64,000 bases of DNA, from positions 434,001 through 498,000 of the forward strand of contig NZ_KB893245.1 in assembly GCF_000374065.1 (NCBI RefSeq), written 5' to 3'. This DNA is from Spirosoma luteum DSM 19990. Its GTDB lineage: Bacteria > Bacteroidota > Bacteroidia > Cytophagales > Spirosomataceae. The translations under genes were made by a program, and so were the position numbers. This document shows, piece by piece, positions 54,372 through 63,418 of the stretch. Each line of letters opens with the position of its first letter. The stretch's first letter is position 1. Under the pieces are notes generated by a model. The model saw nothing but the letters and a program-made list of their open reading frames with translations, did no database searches and was not told the origin of the DNA.

Positions 54372-55088
54372 ATGGATGATTCTGCTCCCGATTTGTTGCC
54401 CATTCTGTACCAATCAACTGAGTTGGTAGCCATTAATAAACCGCATGGTCTGCTGGTTCACCGGTCGCCAATAGCGAGTGATGCAACGGAGTTTGCTGTG
54501 CAACTTCTTCGCGACCAGTTGGGGCAGCGGGTATACCCCGTTCACCGGCTTGACCGCAAAACGGGTGGTGTTTTACTCTTTGCGTTAACCGAACCCATGA
54601 ATTCAGTGATGCAGCAGCAGTTTATGGATGGCCATATCCACAAAACCTATATCGCCATTGTGCGGGGTTACGCACCAGATACCCAAACCATCGACTACTC
54701 CCTCCGCAACGACGAAACGGGTGTATCGCAGGATGCGGTTACTCACATCAAAACGTTGCACCGCACTGAAATTCCGTTGCCAAACGGCAAGCACGCAACA
54801 TCCCGGTATTCGCTGCTGGAGTTGACGCCCACTACGGGTCGGATGCACCAGTTGCGGAAACACATGGCCCACATCCTTCATCCCATCATTGGCGACCGGC
54901 CCCATGGCTGCAACAAGCAGAACAAACTATTCAAGGAGCATTTCGGGATGAACACCATGCTGTTACACGCCCAGCAACTTACGTTCACCCATCCCATTTC
55001 AGCGGAACAAATCAGCATCACAGCTCCCATTCAGGCGGAGTTTACGCGGATGCTGGGTGAGTTGTTTGGTGAGAAGTGGGAAGTTTGA
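54372..55088 (+). CDS. RluA-family tRNA pseudouridine synthase, TruC-like
   Basis: Converts a uridine in RNA to pseudouridine. It has 238 residues with no S4 domain. The catalytic HRLDRKTGG motif near residues 57-65 carries the essential Asp; INKPHGLLVHRS at the N-terminus and LTPTTGRMHQLRKHMAHI near 156-173 are typical of the family. Length, the lack of S4 and the IGDRPHGCNKQN segment resemble TruC (tRNA position 65) more than RluA/RluD. The ATG at 54372 is 7 bases from the upstream stop, so the two are co-transcribed. Confidence 0.88.
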   Translation: MDDSAPDLLPILYQSTELVAINKPHGLLVHRSPIASDATEFAVQLLRDQLGQRVYPVHRLDRKTGGVLLFALTEPMNSVMQQQFMDGHIHKTYIAIVRGYAPDTQTIDYSLRNDETGVSQDAVTHIKTLHRTEIPLPNGKHATSRYSLLELTPTTGRMHQLRKHMAHILHPIIGDRPHGCNKQNKLFKEHFGMNTMLLHAQQLTFTHPISAEQISITAPIQAEFTRMLGELFGEKWEV

Positions 55089-55139
55089 CAAATCATATCA
55101 ATGGTTTTTAATCAGTCATATGCGCTGAACGGTATTTGA

Positions 55140-56345
55140 CTATTTACTTTTTAGCTGGTTCTCAAATAGAAACACCCCGTTCTTGTTGGCAATTACGATG
55201 TCGGGTTTCCGGTCGCCGTTCATGTCATGCACGGCAATGTTCAGGCCCGCGCCGGAGTTGCTGTCAATGAGGTGCTCTTTGTAATAAGGTTCCTGACCCG
55301 GCGTAAACTCGAACCACATCAGCATAGGTGCATCGGCATCGCCGGAGTCTCGACCGTTATGAGCCAGAAATCGTTTGCCGGTAATGTAGTCAGCTCGGCC
55401 ATCGCCATTGAGGTCGGCCATGATGGAGGAATGGGTCTGGGCAGTCGTGTTGCTCATCAGATGAGTTTTAAAGTTGAGCTTCCCCGACTCATCGGACACC
55501 TGTTCGTACCACCATACGCCCAGGGCATGAGCCGATGCGCTCACTACATCATTTTTCCCGTCGCCGTTAACATCCAGAATCTGCATGTGGGAGCAGGGTT
55601 CGCCCAGACTGGCCGGATGAAATAGCCAGTTGCCGGATTTTTTATCCGTCTTTCCCTCAAACCATCCTTCGCGAATAACCACGTCTTTGATGCCATCATT
55701 ATTTACATCCCCGTAGCCAATACCATGCGAATACTGTTCCGTTCCGGGAACATTCTCCTGACTCAGCGCAAACCGTTTCCATTCCGTTTCGCCAGGTTTG
55801 GAGGGCGGTTTCAGCCAGACAATCTGCTTTTTTGCCATGTCGCCACAGAGGATATCCAGCCGACCATCCCCATCTATATCAATAAAACCCGGCGACTCAT
55901 TGGCGATGCCCACTGAATCGGCAATGATATGCTTTTTCCACTCGCCCGACTTACTCTTTGGGTTCTCAAACCAGAAACCGGGTTTGCCGGGATAATCAAC
56001 AACCACTACATCGTCCCAGCCATCCTGATTCACGTCCATTCCCAGGTTTAGGAACGAATTGCTGTATTCTTTTCGTGGGTCAAACGTGCGGGATGGGGCC
56101 ATCTCGTGGCGGGTCCAGTTAGGTGCTTCAAACCAATAGTAACCGGCCACGATATCCATTTTTCCGTCTTTATTCAGGTCGGCAACAGCTACCCCCTCCG
56201 AAACAAAATCACGGGTCAAAATTGTCTTTTTGAAACCGCTGGACGGAAGGGCAGTCGGTTGTCCGTTCGACAGCGTAGCGGACAAACAAAGTAGCAGGAT
56301 GCCACCCAGCAGGTATTGGGAGTTGATATTGGTTGGTCTGTTCAT
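55140..56345 (-). CDS. Secreted FG-GAP/VCBS repeat protein
   Basis: A 401-residue exported protein with a signal peptide (about 1-28). It consists of repeated calcium-type motifs of the form DxNxDGxxD (ADLNKDGKMDIVAG, DVNQDGWDDVVVVD, DIDGDGRLDILCGD, DVNNDGIKDVVI, DVNGDGKNDVVS, DLNGDGRADYITG, DMNGDRKPDIVIAN), which build a seven-bladed propeller like integrin alpha. It may bind sugars or proteins on the cell surface. It follows the 957-residue gene by 16 bases and is very likely in one operon with it. Confidence 0.85.
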   Translation of the reverse strand: MNRPTNINSQYLLGGILLLCLSATLSNGQPTALPSSGFKKTILTRDFVSEGVAVADLNKDGKMDIVAGYYWFEAPNWTRHEMAPSRTFDPRKEYSNSFLNLGMDVNQDGWDDVVVVDYPGKPGFWFENPKSKSGEWKKHIIADSVGIANESPGFIDIDGDGRLDILCGDMAKKQIVWLKPPSKPGETEWKRFALSQENVPGTEQYSHGIGYGDVNNDGIKDVVIREGWFEGKTDKKSGNWLFHPASLGEPCSHMQILDVNGDGKNDVVSASAHALGVWWYEQVSDESGKLNFKTHLMSNTTAQTHSSIMADLNGDGRADYITGKRFLAHNGRDSGDADAPMLMWFEFTPGQEPYYKEHLIDSNSGAGLNIAVHDMNGDRKPDIVIANKNGVFLFENQLKSK

Positions 56346-56361
56346 AGTCGTCAGTCAGTTT

Positions 56362-59235
56362 TTACTCGCCCAGTACCTTGGCAATCAGCATCTGAACCTC
56401 ATGGGTTTCGGGCGAATGATCGCGTTTGCCTACCCGGTCGTTCAGCTCTTTCAGCAGTTTTTTTGATTCGTCGGTACCGATGGCCCCAATGCGCTGAACG
56501 GTATAGGGCAGTAGTTTAGGCATTTTTGCTTTCTCGGCCAGTTGGAGCGCCCGTTTCGCATCCACCGTTGCCAGCGGTTCGGTGGCGTACCACACCATCA
56601 GCGGCAGGTTATGGTCTTCTTTATCCTCCGATTTCTGGACGAGGGCATCCATTACATCCCACCGCTGGTTTGGCGGAAGGCGCAGCATAGCTGAAGTCAG
56701 GTAAAGTCGCACCATGGCCGAATTATCCGTTTTGGCCAGCGTTGCCATCTGTTTCATTGCTTCGGGCGAAATAGTTTTGTCTTCGGCCAGCAACTGAATG
56801 GCCCAACTCCGAATGTAGTCATTTTCATGGCTTAGTAAGTCCGTCAACTCCTTTTTGGAAATTCCCTTCGTGACGTGCAACGCCCAGAGCGCACGAAGTT
56901 TGCGGGTGACATCGGGGTTTTTGGTCAATATATCTTTAAGGGCTTTGTGTACTTTGTTGTTCGGGCCACGCTCCTGCAACATTGTTCGGGCTTGCCGTAC
57001 GTACCACTCGTTGGGATGCAGCTGATAATTGACCAGTTCTTTATCCGACGCTTTGGCTAAATCGACCTGAACCCATTTATCGGTTGAGTGCGTGATTTTG
57101 AAAATCCGGCCCATCGTTTTATCGTGGACATCCGGGTTCGGGCTGTGGCATTGATTTTTGTCGTACCAGTCGATGGCCCATACCGAACCGCTGGGATCAT
57201 ATTTCATATTCAGCCACTGCGACCAGGAATCGTTCATGGCCAGAAAATCCGGCCGGTGCGTAACCATGTACCCAGAACCAGCCCGAACGGGATGATCGTG
57301 GTTCAGCCGTGCCCCGTTGATGTTGTTCATGAAAATATCATTGCGGTATTCCTTCGGCCAGCTATTGCCGAGGTAAATCATGGCTCCGGAGTGGGCGTGA
57401 CCACCACCCGCCGAAGCCGACCGGAAGTTCCCGGCGTGCGGACCCCGTTCGCCCAGCCAGTGTACGTGATCGGCATGGGTTTTAAGGTCGTCGTACGTGT
57501 AGGGGTTGAAATGCTTGCCACCCTGCCGGAAGTACCGCCCGCCCTGTATCATGTTGTACATGTGCGGAATGACACAGGCGGTGATGAAGGCGTGGCCGTA
57601 ATCGTTAAAGTCAAGCCCCCAGGGATTGCTGGTTCCTTCGGCAAACAACTCGAACTGGTGCGTGGTGGGGTGAAACCGCCAGACTCCCGCGTTTAGTTTG
57701 GTGCGTTCGGAATCAGGTGCCCCCGGCTTGCCTACGTTGGAGTGGGTAAATACGCCATGAGTGCCGTATAACCAACCATCGGGACCCCACCGGAAACTGT
57801 TCAGTACTTCGTGCGTATCCTGTGTGCCCCAGCCATCGAGCAATATCTGGGGCGGTCCGGCTGGCGTTGGGGTATCGACATTAATATCGGCAGGAATAAA
57901 CAGCAGATTCGGGGCCGCCCCGAGCCACACACCGCCCATACCGACCTCAATCCCACTGACGAGGTTTAGCCCTTCAGCAAAAACTTTCCGCTTATCCAGC
58001 GTTCCATCCCCATTGGTATCGTCAAAAATAAGCACTCGGTCTTTACCCTGACCTTCGGGCGCGGGGATAGGATAGGTATGTCCTTCTACCACCCACAGTC
58101 TACCACGCGGGTCGAAGGTGAAACAGATGGGTCGTACTACATCCGGCTCAGAAGCGGCCAGGGTGATGGTAAAGCCTTTAGGAAGGGTCATCACGTTGGC
58201 CGCTTCGGTGCCGGAAAGCCCGGCGTGGAGGACGGGGTCTAGTGGGGGCAGAATGATGATATCAGCCGGTTTCAGTTCGTTGGGGAAGGTGGGGCGGGTG
58301 GGATAAAACTGAAAATCATCGAAATTGATGTGCGCCCATTTGTCATTGGGGATGTAGGGAATCTGCGAAATACCGGTCTCGTTGTCGACAATCCGAATGA
58401 AAATGGCCTGATTCATGTACGGTTTCAGGTCAACCACAACCGGCTGCAAGGTAGCACGGCCCTGTCCGGTGCTATGAAAGATGACCTTGTCCGTTCCAGC
58501 CTGTACCAGTTCGACGCGGGTATCCTGCAAGGCTCCCCCCGACACCAGAAAGGACGCAAATGGCTGGGTTACGGTGAAAGGCACGGAGGTGAGGGTACCA
58601 GTAAGTTTAGCATTGGTGACTCCTCCACTGCTCAGAAAATGGCTTCCCGAAAAACCGATGTGCATATCTTTTTCATGCACGGGGGATGGGTCGTTCCCGA
58701 AAATCGGGCTGGTAAACGCATCTCCCGTAGCGGTCCAGTCTTTCAGGGTACCCGTCTCAAAATTCAGGTTGACGGGTTGCCCCTTTTTCATGGGTAGTTG
58801 GCCCACAAGGGTGACGGTAGAAATTGCTCCTTCGACGACCTCAAACTGACCAACCATACCAGCAGCCCGGTGACCCGGAACGGTACAGAAATACGTATCA
58901 CTTTTGTCGGCGGTGAAGGTGATGCTGGCGGTGGCTCCTTTTTCATTAATCGACTTGCTTTTCAGGCCCATCTTTTCCAGAGCGATGTCGTGGGTCATAA
59001 GTTCGCCATCGGTAATGGTGATGCGAACCCGGTCGCCTTTGTTGGCCTTCAGCGTTGGATTTCGGGCACCATCTTTGGCAAAGTAGCCCAGCATCGTTGC
59101 TTCCAGGGCATACTCCCTGTCAATCTTTGCGGTATCAATAGTCGACTTTAGCACAGCACTGTAATCCTTACTCGTCGTACCGGCGAACGCAAAAAGGACA
59201 GAAAATATCGGGATCAACAAACGCGACAGGTACAT
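56362..59235 (-). CDS. Cupredoxin / jelly-roll / PVC-type propeller / HEAT protein
   Basis: A 957-residue exported protein with four modules. Residues 45-135: a cupredoxin with ligands H82, C117, H122 and M127 (YFCTVPGHRAAGM), a type 1 copper site. Residues 140-320: a jelly-roll, sugar-binding-like domain. Residues 345-700: a beta-propeller of the PVC-type membrane-bound dehydrogenase family (DVVRPICFTFDPRGRLWVVE, then DRVLIFDDTNGDGTLDKRKV). Residues 720-957: HEAT-like helical repeats. Related proteins often end with a cytochrome c domain; no CxxCH is present here. The copper site may take the electron-transfer role, which is inference. It is probably co-expressed with the FG-GAP gene. Confidence 0.82.
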   Translation of the reverse strand: MYLSRLLIPIFSVLFAFAGTTSKDYSAVLKSTIDTAKIDREYALEATMLGYFAKDGARNPTLKANKGDRVRITITDGELMTHDIALEKMGLKSKSINEKGATASITFTADKSDTYFCTVPGHRAAGMVGQFEVVEGAISTVTLVGQLPMKKGQPVNLNFETGTLKDWTATGDAFTSPIFGNDPSPVHEKDMHIGFSGSHFLSSGGVTNAKLTGTLTSVPFTVTQPFASFLVSGGALQDTRVELVQAGTDKVIFHSTGQGRATLQPVVVDLKPYMNQAIFIRIVDNETGISQIPYIPNDKWAHINFDDFQFYPTRPTFPNELKPADIIILPPLDPVLHAGLSGTEAANVMTLPKGFTITLAASEPDVVRPICFTFDPRGRLWVVEGHTYPIPAPEGQGKDRVLIFDDTNGDGTLDKRKVFAEGLNLVSGIEVGMGGVWLGAAPNLLFIPADINVDTPTPAGPPQILLDGWGTQDTHEVLNSFRWGPDGWLYGTHGVFTHSNVGKPGAPDSERTKLNAGVWRFHPTTHQFELFAEGTSNPWGLDFNDYGHAFITACVIPHMYNMIQGGRYFRQGGKHFNPYTYDDLKTHADHVHWLGERGPHAGNFRSASAGGGHAHSGAMIYLGNSWPKEYRNDIFMNNINGARLNHDHPVRAGSGYMVTHRPDFLAMNDSWSQWLNMKYDPSGSVWAIDWYDKNQCHSPNPDVHDKTMGRIFKITHSTDKWVQVDLAKASDKELVNYQLHPNEWYVRQARTMLQERGPNNKVHKALKDILTKNPDVTRKLRALWALHVTKGISKKELTDLLSHENDYIRSWAIQLLAEDKTISPEAMKQMATLAKTDNSAMVRLYLTSAMLRLPPNQRWDVMDALVQKSEDKEDHNLPLMVWYATEPLATVDAKRALQLAEKAKMPKLLPYTVQRIGAIGTDESKKLLKELNDRVGKRDHSPETHEVQMLIAKVLGE

Positions 59236-59387
59236 AAGAGTATATTGACGATTATGTGGTACTAGTCACGTTAAAAGTAGAAGAAAAGGAGTTTTACTCA
59301 ATTGTAATAGGATACACCAGGTCAGGTCGGTAAAAGACCAACTGATTGATTGCTAAACACTACTGGTTTAGCGGGCGTTACTGTCCT

Positions 59388-61160
59388 ATGCCTATTATCT
59401 GGAAGTACCTGTATCCGTACCGATGGCTGGCCGGGCTCGCCCTTCTTCTGGCTGGTATCGCTCAGATTCTGGCCCTGGTAGACCCAATCATTTTCGGTAA
59501 ACTTATTGATCAGTACGCCACCCATCCCGGTCAGAAAACGGAATCAGAGAAAGTGACGGGTGTTCTATGGCTTCTGGCATTGGCAGTCGGAGTAGCTGTA
59601 CTCTCGAATATTATCAAAGCGTTTCAGGAGTACACGACGCGGCTGGTGGTACAGAAATTCGGTACCGATATCTTCAATGATGGATTGAAACAAACCCTGC
59701 GGTTGTCGTACCAGGAATTTGGCGACCAGAGTAGCGGTGCCACCTTGTCGATTCTCCAGAAAGTGCGTACCGATACCGAGAAGTTCATCAACTCGTTTGT
59801 CAACGTACTCTTCTCGTCGGTGGTAGGAATGGGTTTCCTGATCTGGTATGCCGTGACGAAGCACTGGGCCCTGGTGCCCGTTTTCATGATTGGTGTCCTG
59901 TTTCTGGGCGGACTCACGGGCCTGCTCAGCAAGCAGATAAAAACCACTCAACGTGCCATAAATCGCGAAACAGCCCTGCTGTCGGGTGTCATTACAGAAT
60001 CATTTCGCAATATCGAACTGGTTAAAAGTCTCGGTCTTACCTTCTCCGAAATTCGTCGGTTAAAGGCTCAAACGGGCCGTATTCTCGAACTGGAAATGTT
60101 TAAAGTTCGGCGGGTGCGGATGCTGTCGTTCTGGCAAAGCACAACCCTGAACATTCTGAAACAGTCAGTTCTATTTACGCTTCTCTGGCTTATTTTTAGA
60201 AATGTGCTGAGCACGGGTGAACTGATCTCCATGCAGTTTATTTCGGTCGCTATTTTTAATCCGCTCCAGGAGCTGGGCAACATCATTCTGGCCTATCGGG
60301 AGGCCGAAGCGGGCTTGAGCAGTTTCGCACAGTTGATGGAAAAACCCATCGAGCGCAATCCTGAATTGCCACAGGAAGTTGGTCCACTTGAACGGCTGCG
60401 CTTTGAGAAGGTAGTATTCCGGCATAAAGGGGCGAATCAGAATGCGATTGATGGAGTGTCTTTCGATGCTAATCTGGGCGATACAATTGCGTTTGTTGGC
60501 CCATCGGGCTCGGGTAAGTCCACGATGGTGAAATTGCTGGTGGGCCTGTACCGACCCGTTGAAGGAGAGATTTATTATAATGACATTTCGACTAAAGACC
60601 TCCGTTTCAATCCAATGCGCCGACAAATCGGGTTTGTTACGCAGGATACTCACCTGTTTGCCGGAACGATTCGGGAAAATCTGTTATTCGTTAAACCCGA
60701 TGCTACGGACGTTGAGATGCTCGATGCGCTGGATAAAGCTGCCTGCAACCACCTGCTGGCGCGCTCTGAAAAAGGCCTCGATACACCCATTGGCGAAGGT
60801 GGCGTGAAAATGTCGGGGGGAGAAAAGCAGCGCCTGTCCATTGCCCGCGCCCTGGTCCGTCGCCCGCGTCTGCTGATTTTCGACGAAGCTACATCCGCGC
60901 TGGATTCACTGACAGAAGAGGAGATTACGGATACCGTACGGGAAGTGTCAGCCCTGAATGAGCAGATTACCATTCTGATTGCTCACCGGCTTTCTACCAT
61001 CCTGCACGCCAACACCATCTTCGTCCTCGAAAAAGGAAAAATCGTCGAGACCGGCAACCATGAGGAGTTGGTGGCCCAAAAAGGACTTTACTACGCCATG
61101 TGGCGGCAGCAAATTGGTGAGCGTAAGTCGGTAAGTTTCGCCGGGCTACCAACAGCATAA
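59388..61160 (+). CDS. ABC transporter, fused permease and ATPase
   Basis: A 590-residue half-transporter of the MsbA/LmrA exporter type, working as a homo- or heterodimer at the inner membrane. The six-helix domain covers about 1-320. The ATPase domain has Walker A VGPSGSGKST near 376-385, the signature MSGGEKQRLS near 480, Walker B LLIFDEATSALD near 500 and the H-loop IAHRLST near 533. The ATG at 59388 gives MPIIWKYLYPYRW, a normal start. The transported compound is unknown. Confidence 0.9.
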   Translation: MPIIWKYLYPYRWLAGLALLLAGIAQILALVDPIIFGKLIDQYATHPGQKTESEKVTGVLWLLALAVGVAVLSNIIKAFQEYTTRLVVQKFGTDIFNDGLKQTLRLSYQEFGDQSSGATLSILQKVRTDTEKFINSFVNVLFSSVVGMGFLIWYAVTKHWALVPVFMIGVLFLGGLTGLLSKQIKTTQRAINRETALLSGVITESFRNIELVKSLGLTFSEIRRLKAQTGRILELEMFKVRRVRMLSFWQSTTLNILKQSVLFTLLWLIFRNVLSTGELISMQFISVAIFNPLQELGNIILAYREAEAGLSSFAQLMEKPIERNPELPQEVGPLERLRFEKVVFRHKGANQNAIDGVSFDANLGDTIAFVGPSGSGKSTMVKLLVGLYRPVEGEIYYNDISTKDLRFNPMRRQIGFVTQDTHLFAGTIRENLLFVKPDATDVEMLDALDKAACNHLLARSEKGLDTPIGEGGVKMSGGEKQRLSIARALVRRPRLLIFDEATSALDSLTEEEITDTVREVSALNEQITILIAHRLSTILHANTIFVLEKGKIVETGNHEELVAQKGLYYAMWRQQIGERKSVSFAGLPTA

Positions 61161-61342
61161 AGCTTGTGTGTACCTGCCTATACGATACCGTAATGAGTAC
61201 ACCAATAATCGCTTGTGGACGAATAACATTGCCAGATTTTTGAAGCAGTGGACACCTGTCTGGATAAAACTACCTCCGAACAGAAGCCTATTTTAGGTAA
61301 TTACCTGAAGCGTTGTACTGGTAAACAGGCGACTTCCTACTA

Positions 61343-62131
61343 TCAAAAACGGAGTATGAAATCTTCCCGTGGCTGTTCTTGCCGGAAAAAGACCAACCCG
61401 ACCCAGAATAGATCGATGGTGACGGTGACGGACGGGTGTTTTTGGATGTACGCCCAGGCCTGCTCCATCTCATCCGACCAATGGATGTCATCGAACACAA
61501 AAACGGTATCATTATGAATATGACGCAGACACGTTTCAAAGTAGCGAACGGTCGGTTCGTAGCGGTGGTTAGCGTCGAAGAAAACGAAGTCGACCGGGCC
61601 GAGTGAGGCAATGCCGGTAGCGAGCGTTTTGTCCAGATTCCCCACAACGATGGTTACGTTTTGCTGCTTCAGCTGGTCGAAGTTTTGCCGGGCTACGGCG
61701 GCTGTTTCGGCACATCCTTCAAAAGTCATTACACGACCATCATAAACTCTGGTAGCTTCGGCCATGTAAGCAGTTGTCAGCCCCAGCGATGTTCCCAGGT
61801 CAACAATGGTCGTCGCCTGAAATCGCTGGACAAGGCGAAAAAGAAGCCGTCCAAAACGGGCGGATTTCTGGGAGTGGCGGGCAATATCGCCAATGGTACG
61901 TTGTCGGGATGGATTTACTTTAGAGCCCGCGCCCAGGTCTGTAATCGTAATCTGCTGCTGACTTCGGCGAAGTTTTTTTCGTACCGCCTGAATCGGAGCA
62001 AAGGCCTTTTCTGGGCTGCGTCTGGCCCGAATCACTTCGGTATATAAGGCGTAAAGAAAGGGGGAATGAAGCGAATGTTCGTCGCGGGCGCGACTTAGGT
62101 AACGAAAATAAGCGGTAATCACAAGGGACAA
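61343..62131 (-). CDS. Class I SAM-dependent methyltransferase
   Basis: A 262-residue methyltransferase. The SAM motif is IVDLGTSLGLTTAYM near residues 116-130; VMTFEGCAETAAVARQNF and FVFFDANHRYEPTVRYF near 180-196 fit the O-methyltransferase-3-like group. The N-terminus (about 1-100) is helical and includes a short conserved GAGSKVNPSRQRTIGDIA segment common in Bacteroidetes homologues. Substrate unknown. The gap 61161-61342 downstream has no feature I can support. Confidence 0.82.
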   Translation of the reverse strand: MSLVITAYFRYLSRARDEHSLHSPFLYALYTEVIRARRSPEKAFAPIQAVRKKLRRSQQQITITDLGAGSKVNPSRQRTIGDIARHSQKSARFGRLLFRLVQRFQATTIVDLGTSLGLTTAYMAEATRVYDGRVMTFEGCAETAAVARQNFDQLKQQNVTIVVGNLDKTLATGIASLGPVDFVFFDANHRYEPTVRYFETCLRHIHNDTVFVFDDIHWSDEMEQAWAYIQKHPSVTVTIDLFWVGLVFFRQEQPREDFILRF

Positions 62132-62212
62132 TAAGACGCCGGAGCGGATGTAAAATGAACACTAATGCGGCTGCTCCTATTCAGAATTGCCTATCGAAGT
62201 CACTTTACCTGT

Positions 62213-62599
62213 TTAGTTTAACCGGAATGGAACAACCATCGTAAATTCGGGAATCGTTACCCGGAGTTGTTTTCCGTCAATGATGCGCTCAACGAGGTAA
62301 GTGCCCGACATTTTACCGATACTGGAACGAAGATTACAACCCGATACATACTCATGTATTTCGCCCGGCTCCAGTACAGGTTGCAGGCCAACTACCCCTT
62401 CGCCTTCAACCTCGCGAACGGTACCATTGGAGTCGTAAATAAACCAGTGCCGCCGAAGCAATTGAAGGGTATGATCGCTGGCGTTCTCGATGGTAATGCG
62501 GTACGTGAACACGTAATGAGCCTGAAGTGGGCTGGAGTAACTGGACTGATACTCCGTCTTTACGCTAACTTTCACACCTTCTGTGATTGTGGAAACCAT
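62213..62599 (-). CDS. apaG: ApaG family protein
   Basis: A 128-residue beta-sandwich protein of the ApaG/DUF525 family, linked in enterics to Co/Mg handling and diadenosine tetraphosphate phenotypes. It also resembles the substrate-binding part of some F-box proteins. Typical parts are VFTYRITIENASDHTLQLL, HWFIYDSNG and the Gly-rich EGEGVVGLQPVLEPGE. The full fold is present and ends near the usual position. It has its own promoter. Confidence 0.92.
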   Translation of the reverse strand: MVSTITEGVKVSVKTEYQSSYSSPLQAHYVFTYRITIENASDHTLQLLRRHWFIYDSNGTVREVEGEGVVGLQPVLEPGEIHEYVSGCNLRSSIGKMSGTYLVERIIDGKQLRVTIPEFTMVVPFRLN

Positions 62600-62628
62600 A
62601 AATTTACGATCGTTTACAACCTTAGAAC

Positions 62629-62659
62629 GAAAATTAGGTTGATTATTTCAGTTAGGCAA
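62629..62659 (-). promoter_or_regulatory. Promoter of apaG
   Basis: On the minus strand TTG (62657-62659), a 20-base spacer and TAATTTTC (62629-62636, seven of eight consensus positions if TAnnTTTG is used) lie about 30 bases upstream of the ATG. Confidence 0.55.
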
Positions 62660-62740
62660 GTACTATGCCTAAAAACTTACGTAAACAACGTCAAAACATT
62701 TGTAGGCGTATAATTTCTTAACCACTTTATCAGTTCCCTC

Positions 62741-63406
62741 ATGAACGTATCTATTGACGAATCGTGGCAAAGCCGGCTGCAATCAGAATTCGACAAACCT
62801 TATTTTACGCAACTGGCTGAGTTTTTACGGCACGAGTACAGCACTCAGCGTGTTTATCCGCCCGGTCGCCTGATTTTCAATGCGTTCAATACCTGTAGTT
62901 TTGATGATGCCCGCGTCGTTATTCTGGGGCAGGATCCGTATCATGGTGAGGGGCAGGCGAATGGTCTGGCTTTTTCGGTGGCCGACGGTGTCGCAAAGCC
63001 GCCGTCTTTAATCAATGTCTTCAAAGAAATTCAGGATGATCTGGGAAGGCCCGTACCAAAATCCGGTAATCTGGAACGCTGGGCTACGCAGGGAGTGATG
63101 CTGCTCAATTCTACCCTCACCGTCCGAGCCGGGCAAGCCGGTTCTCACCAGGGTAAGGGATGGGAAACGTTTACCGATACGGTTATCAAGCTGATTTCAG
63201 ACGAGAAACAGCACGTAGTTTTTATGCTATGGGGCGCTTACGCCCAGAAAAAGGGAGCCGTTATCGATGGAAAAAAACACCTGATTCTGAAGGCTAAACA
63301 CCCCTCGCCGATGGCGGCTAATTACGGCGGCTGGTTTGGAAACAAACATTTTAGTCAGGCCAATGCTTACTTGGAAAGCAAGGGACTAACACCGGTAGAG
63401 TGGTAA
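62741..63406 (+). CDS. ung: Uracil-DNA glycosylase
   Basis: Removes uracil from DNA to start base-excision repair. It has 221 residues, family 1. The catalytic loop GQDPYHGEGQANGLAFSV (63-80) holds the water-activating D65; the leucine loop is KHPSPM, with H187. NSTLTVRAGQAGSHQGKGWE (123-142) is also typical. It ends 12 bases before the stop of the convergent amidase gene. Confidence 0.96.
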   Translation: MNVSIDESWQSRLQSEFDKPYFTQLAEFLRHEYSTQRVYPPGRLIFNAFNTCSFDDARVVILGQDPYHGEGQANGLAFSVADGVAKPPSLINVFKEIQDDLGRPVPKSGNLERWATQGVMLLNSTLTVRAGQAGSHQGKGWETFTDTVIKLISDEKQHVVFMLWGAYAQKKGAVIDGKKHLILKAKHPSPMAANYGGWFGNKHFSQANAYLESKGLTPVEW

Positions 63407-63418
63407 GTATGGGTCTAA

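Noticed and set aside
57088..57696. Antisense open frame inside the cupredoxin-propeller gene
   Set aside because: It mirrors the conserved propeller and has no start context or motif of its own.
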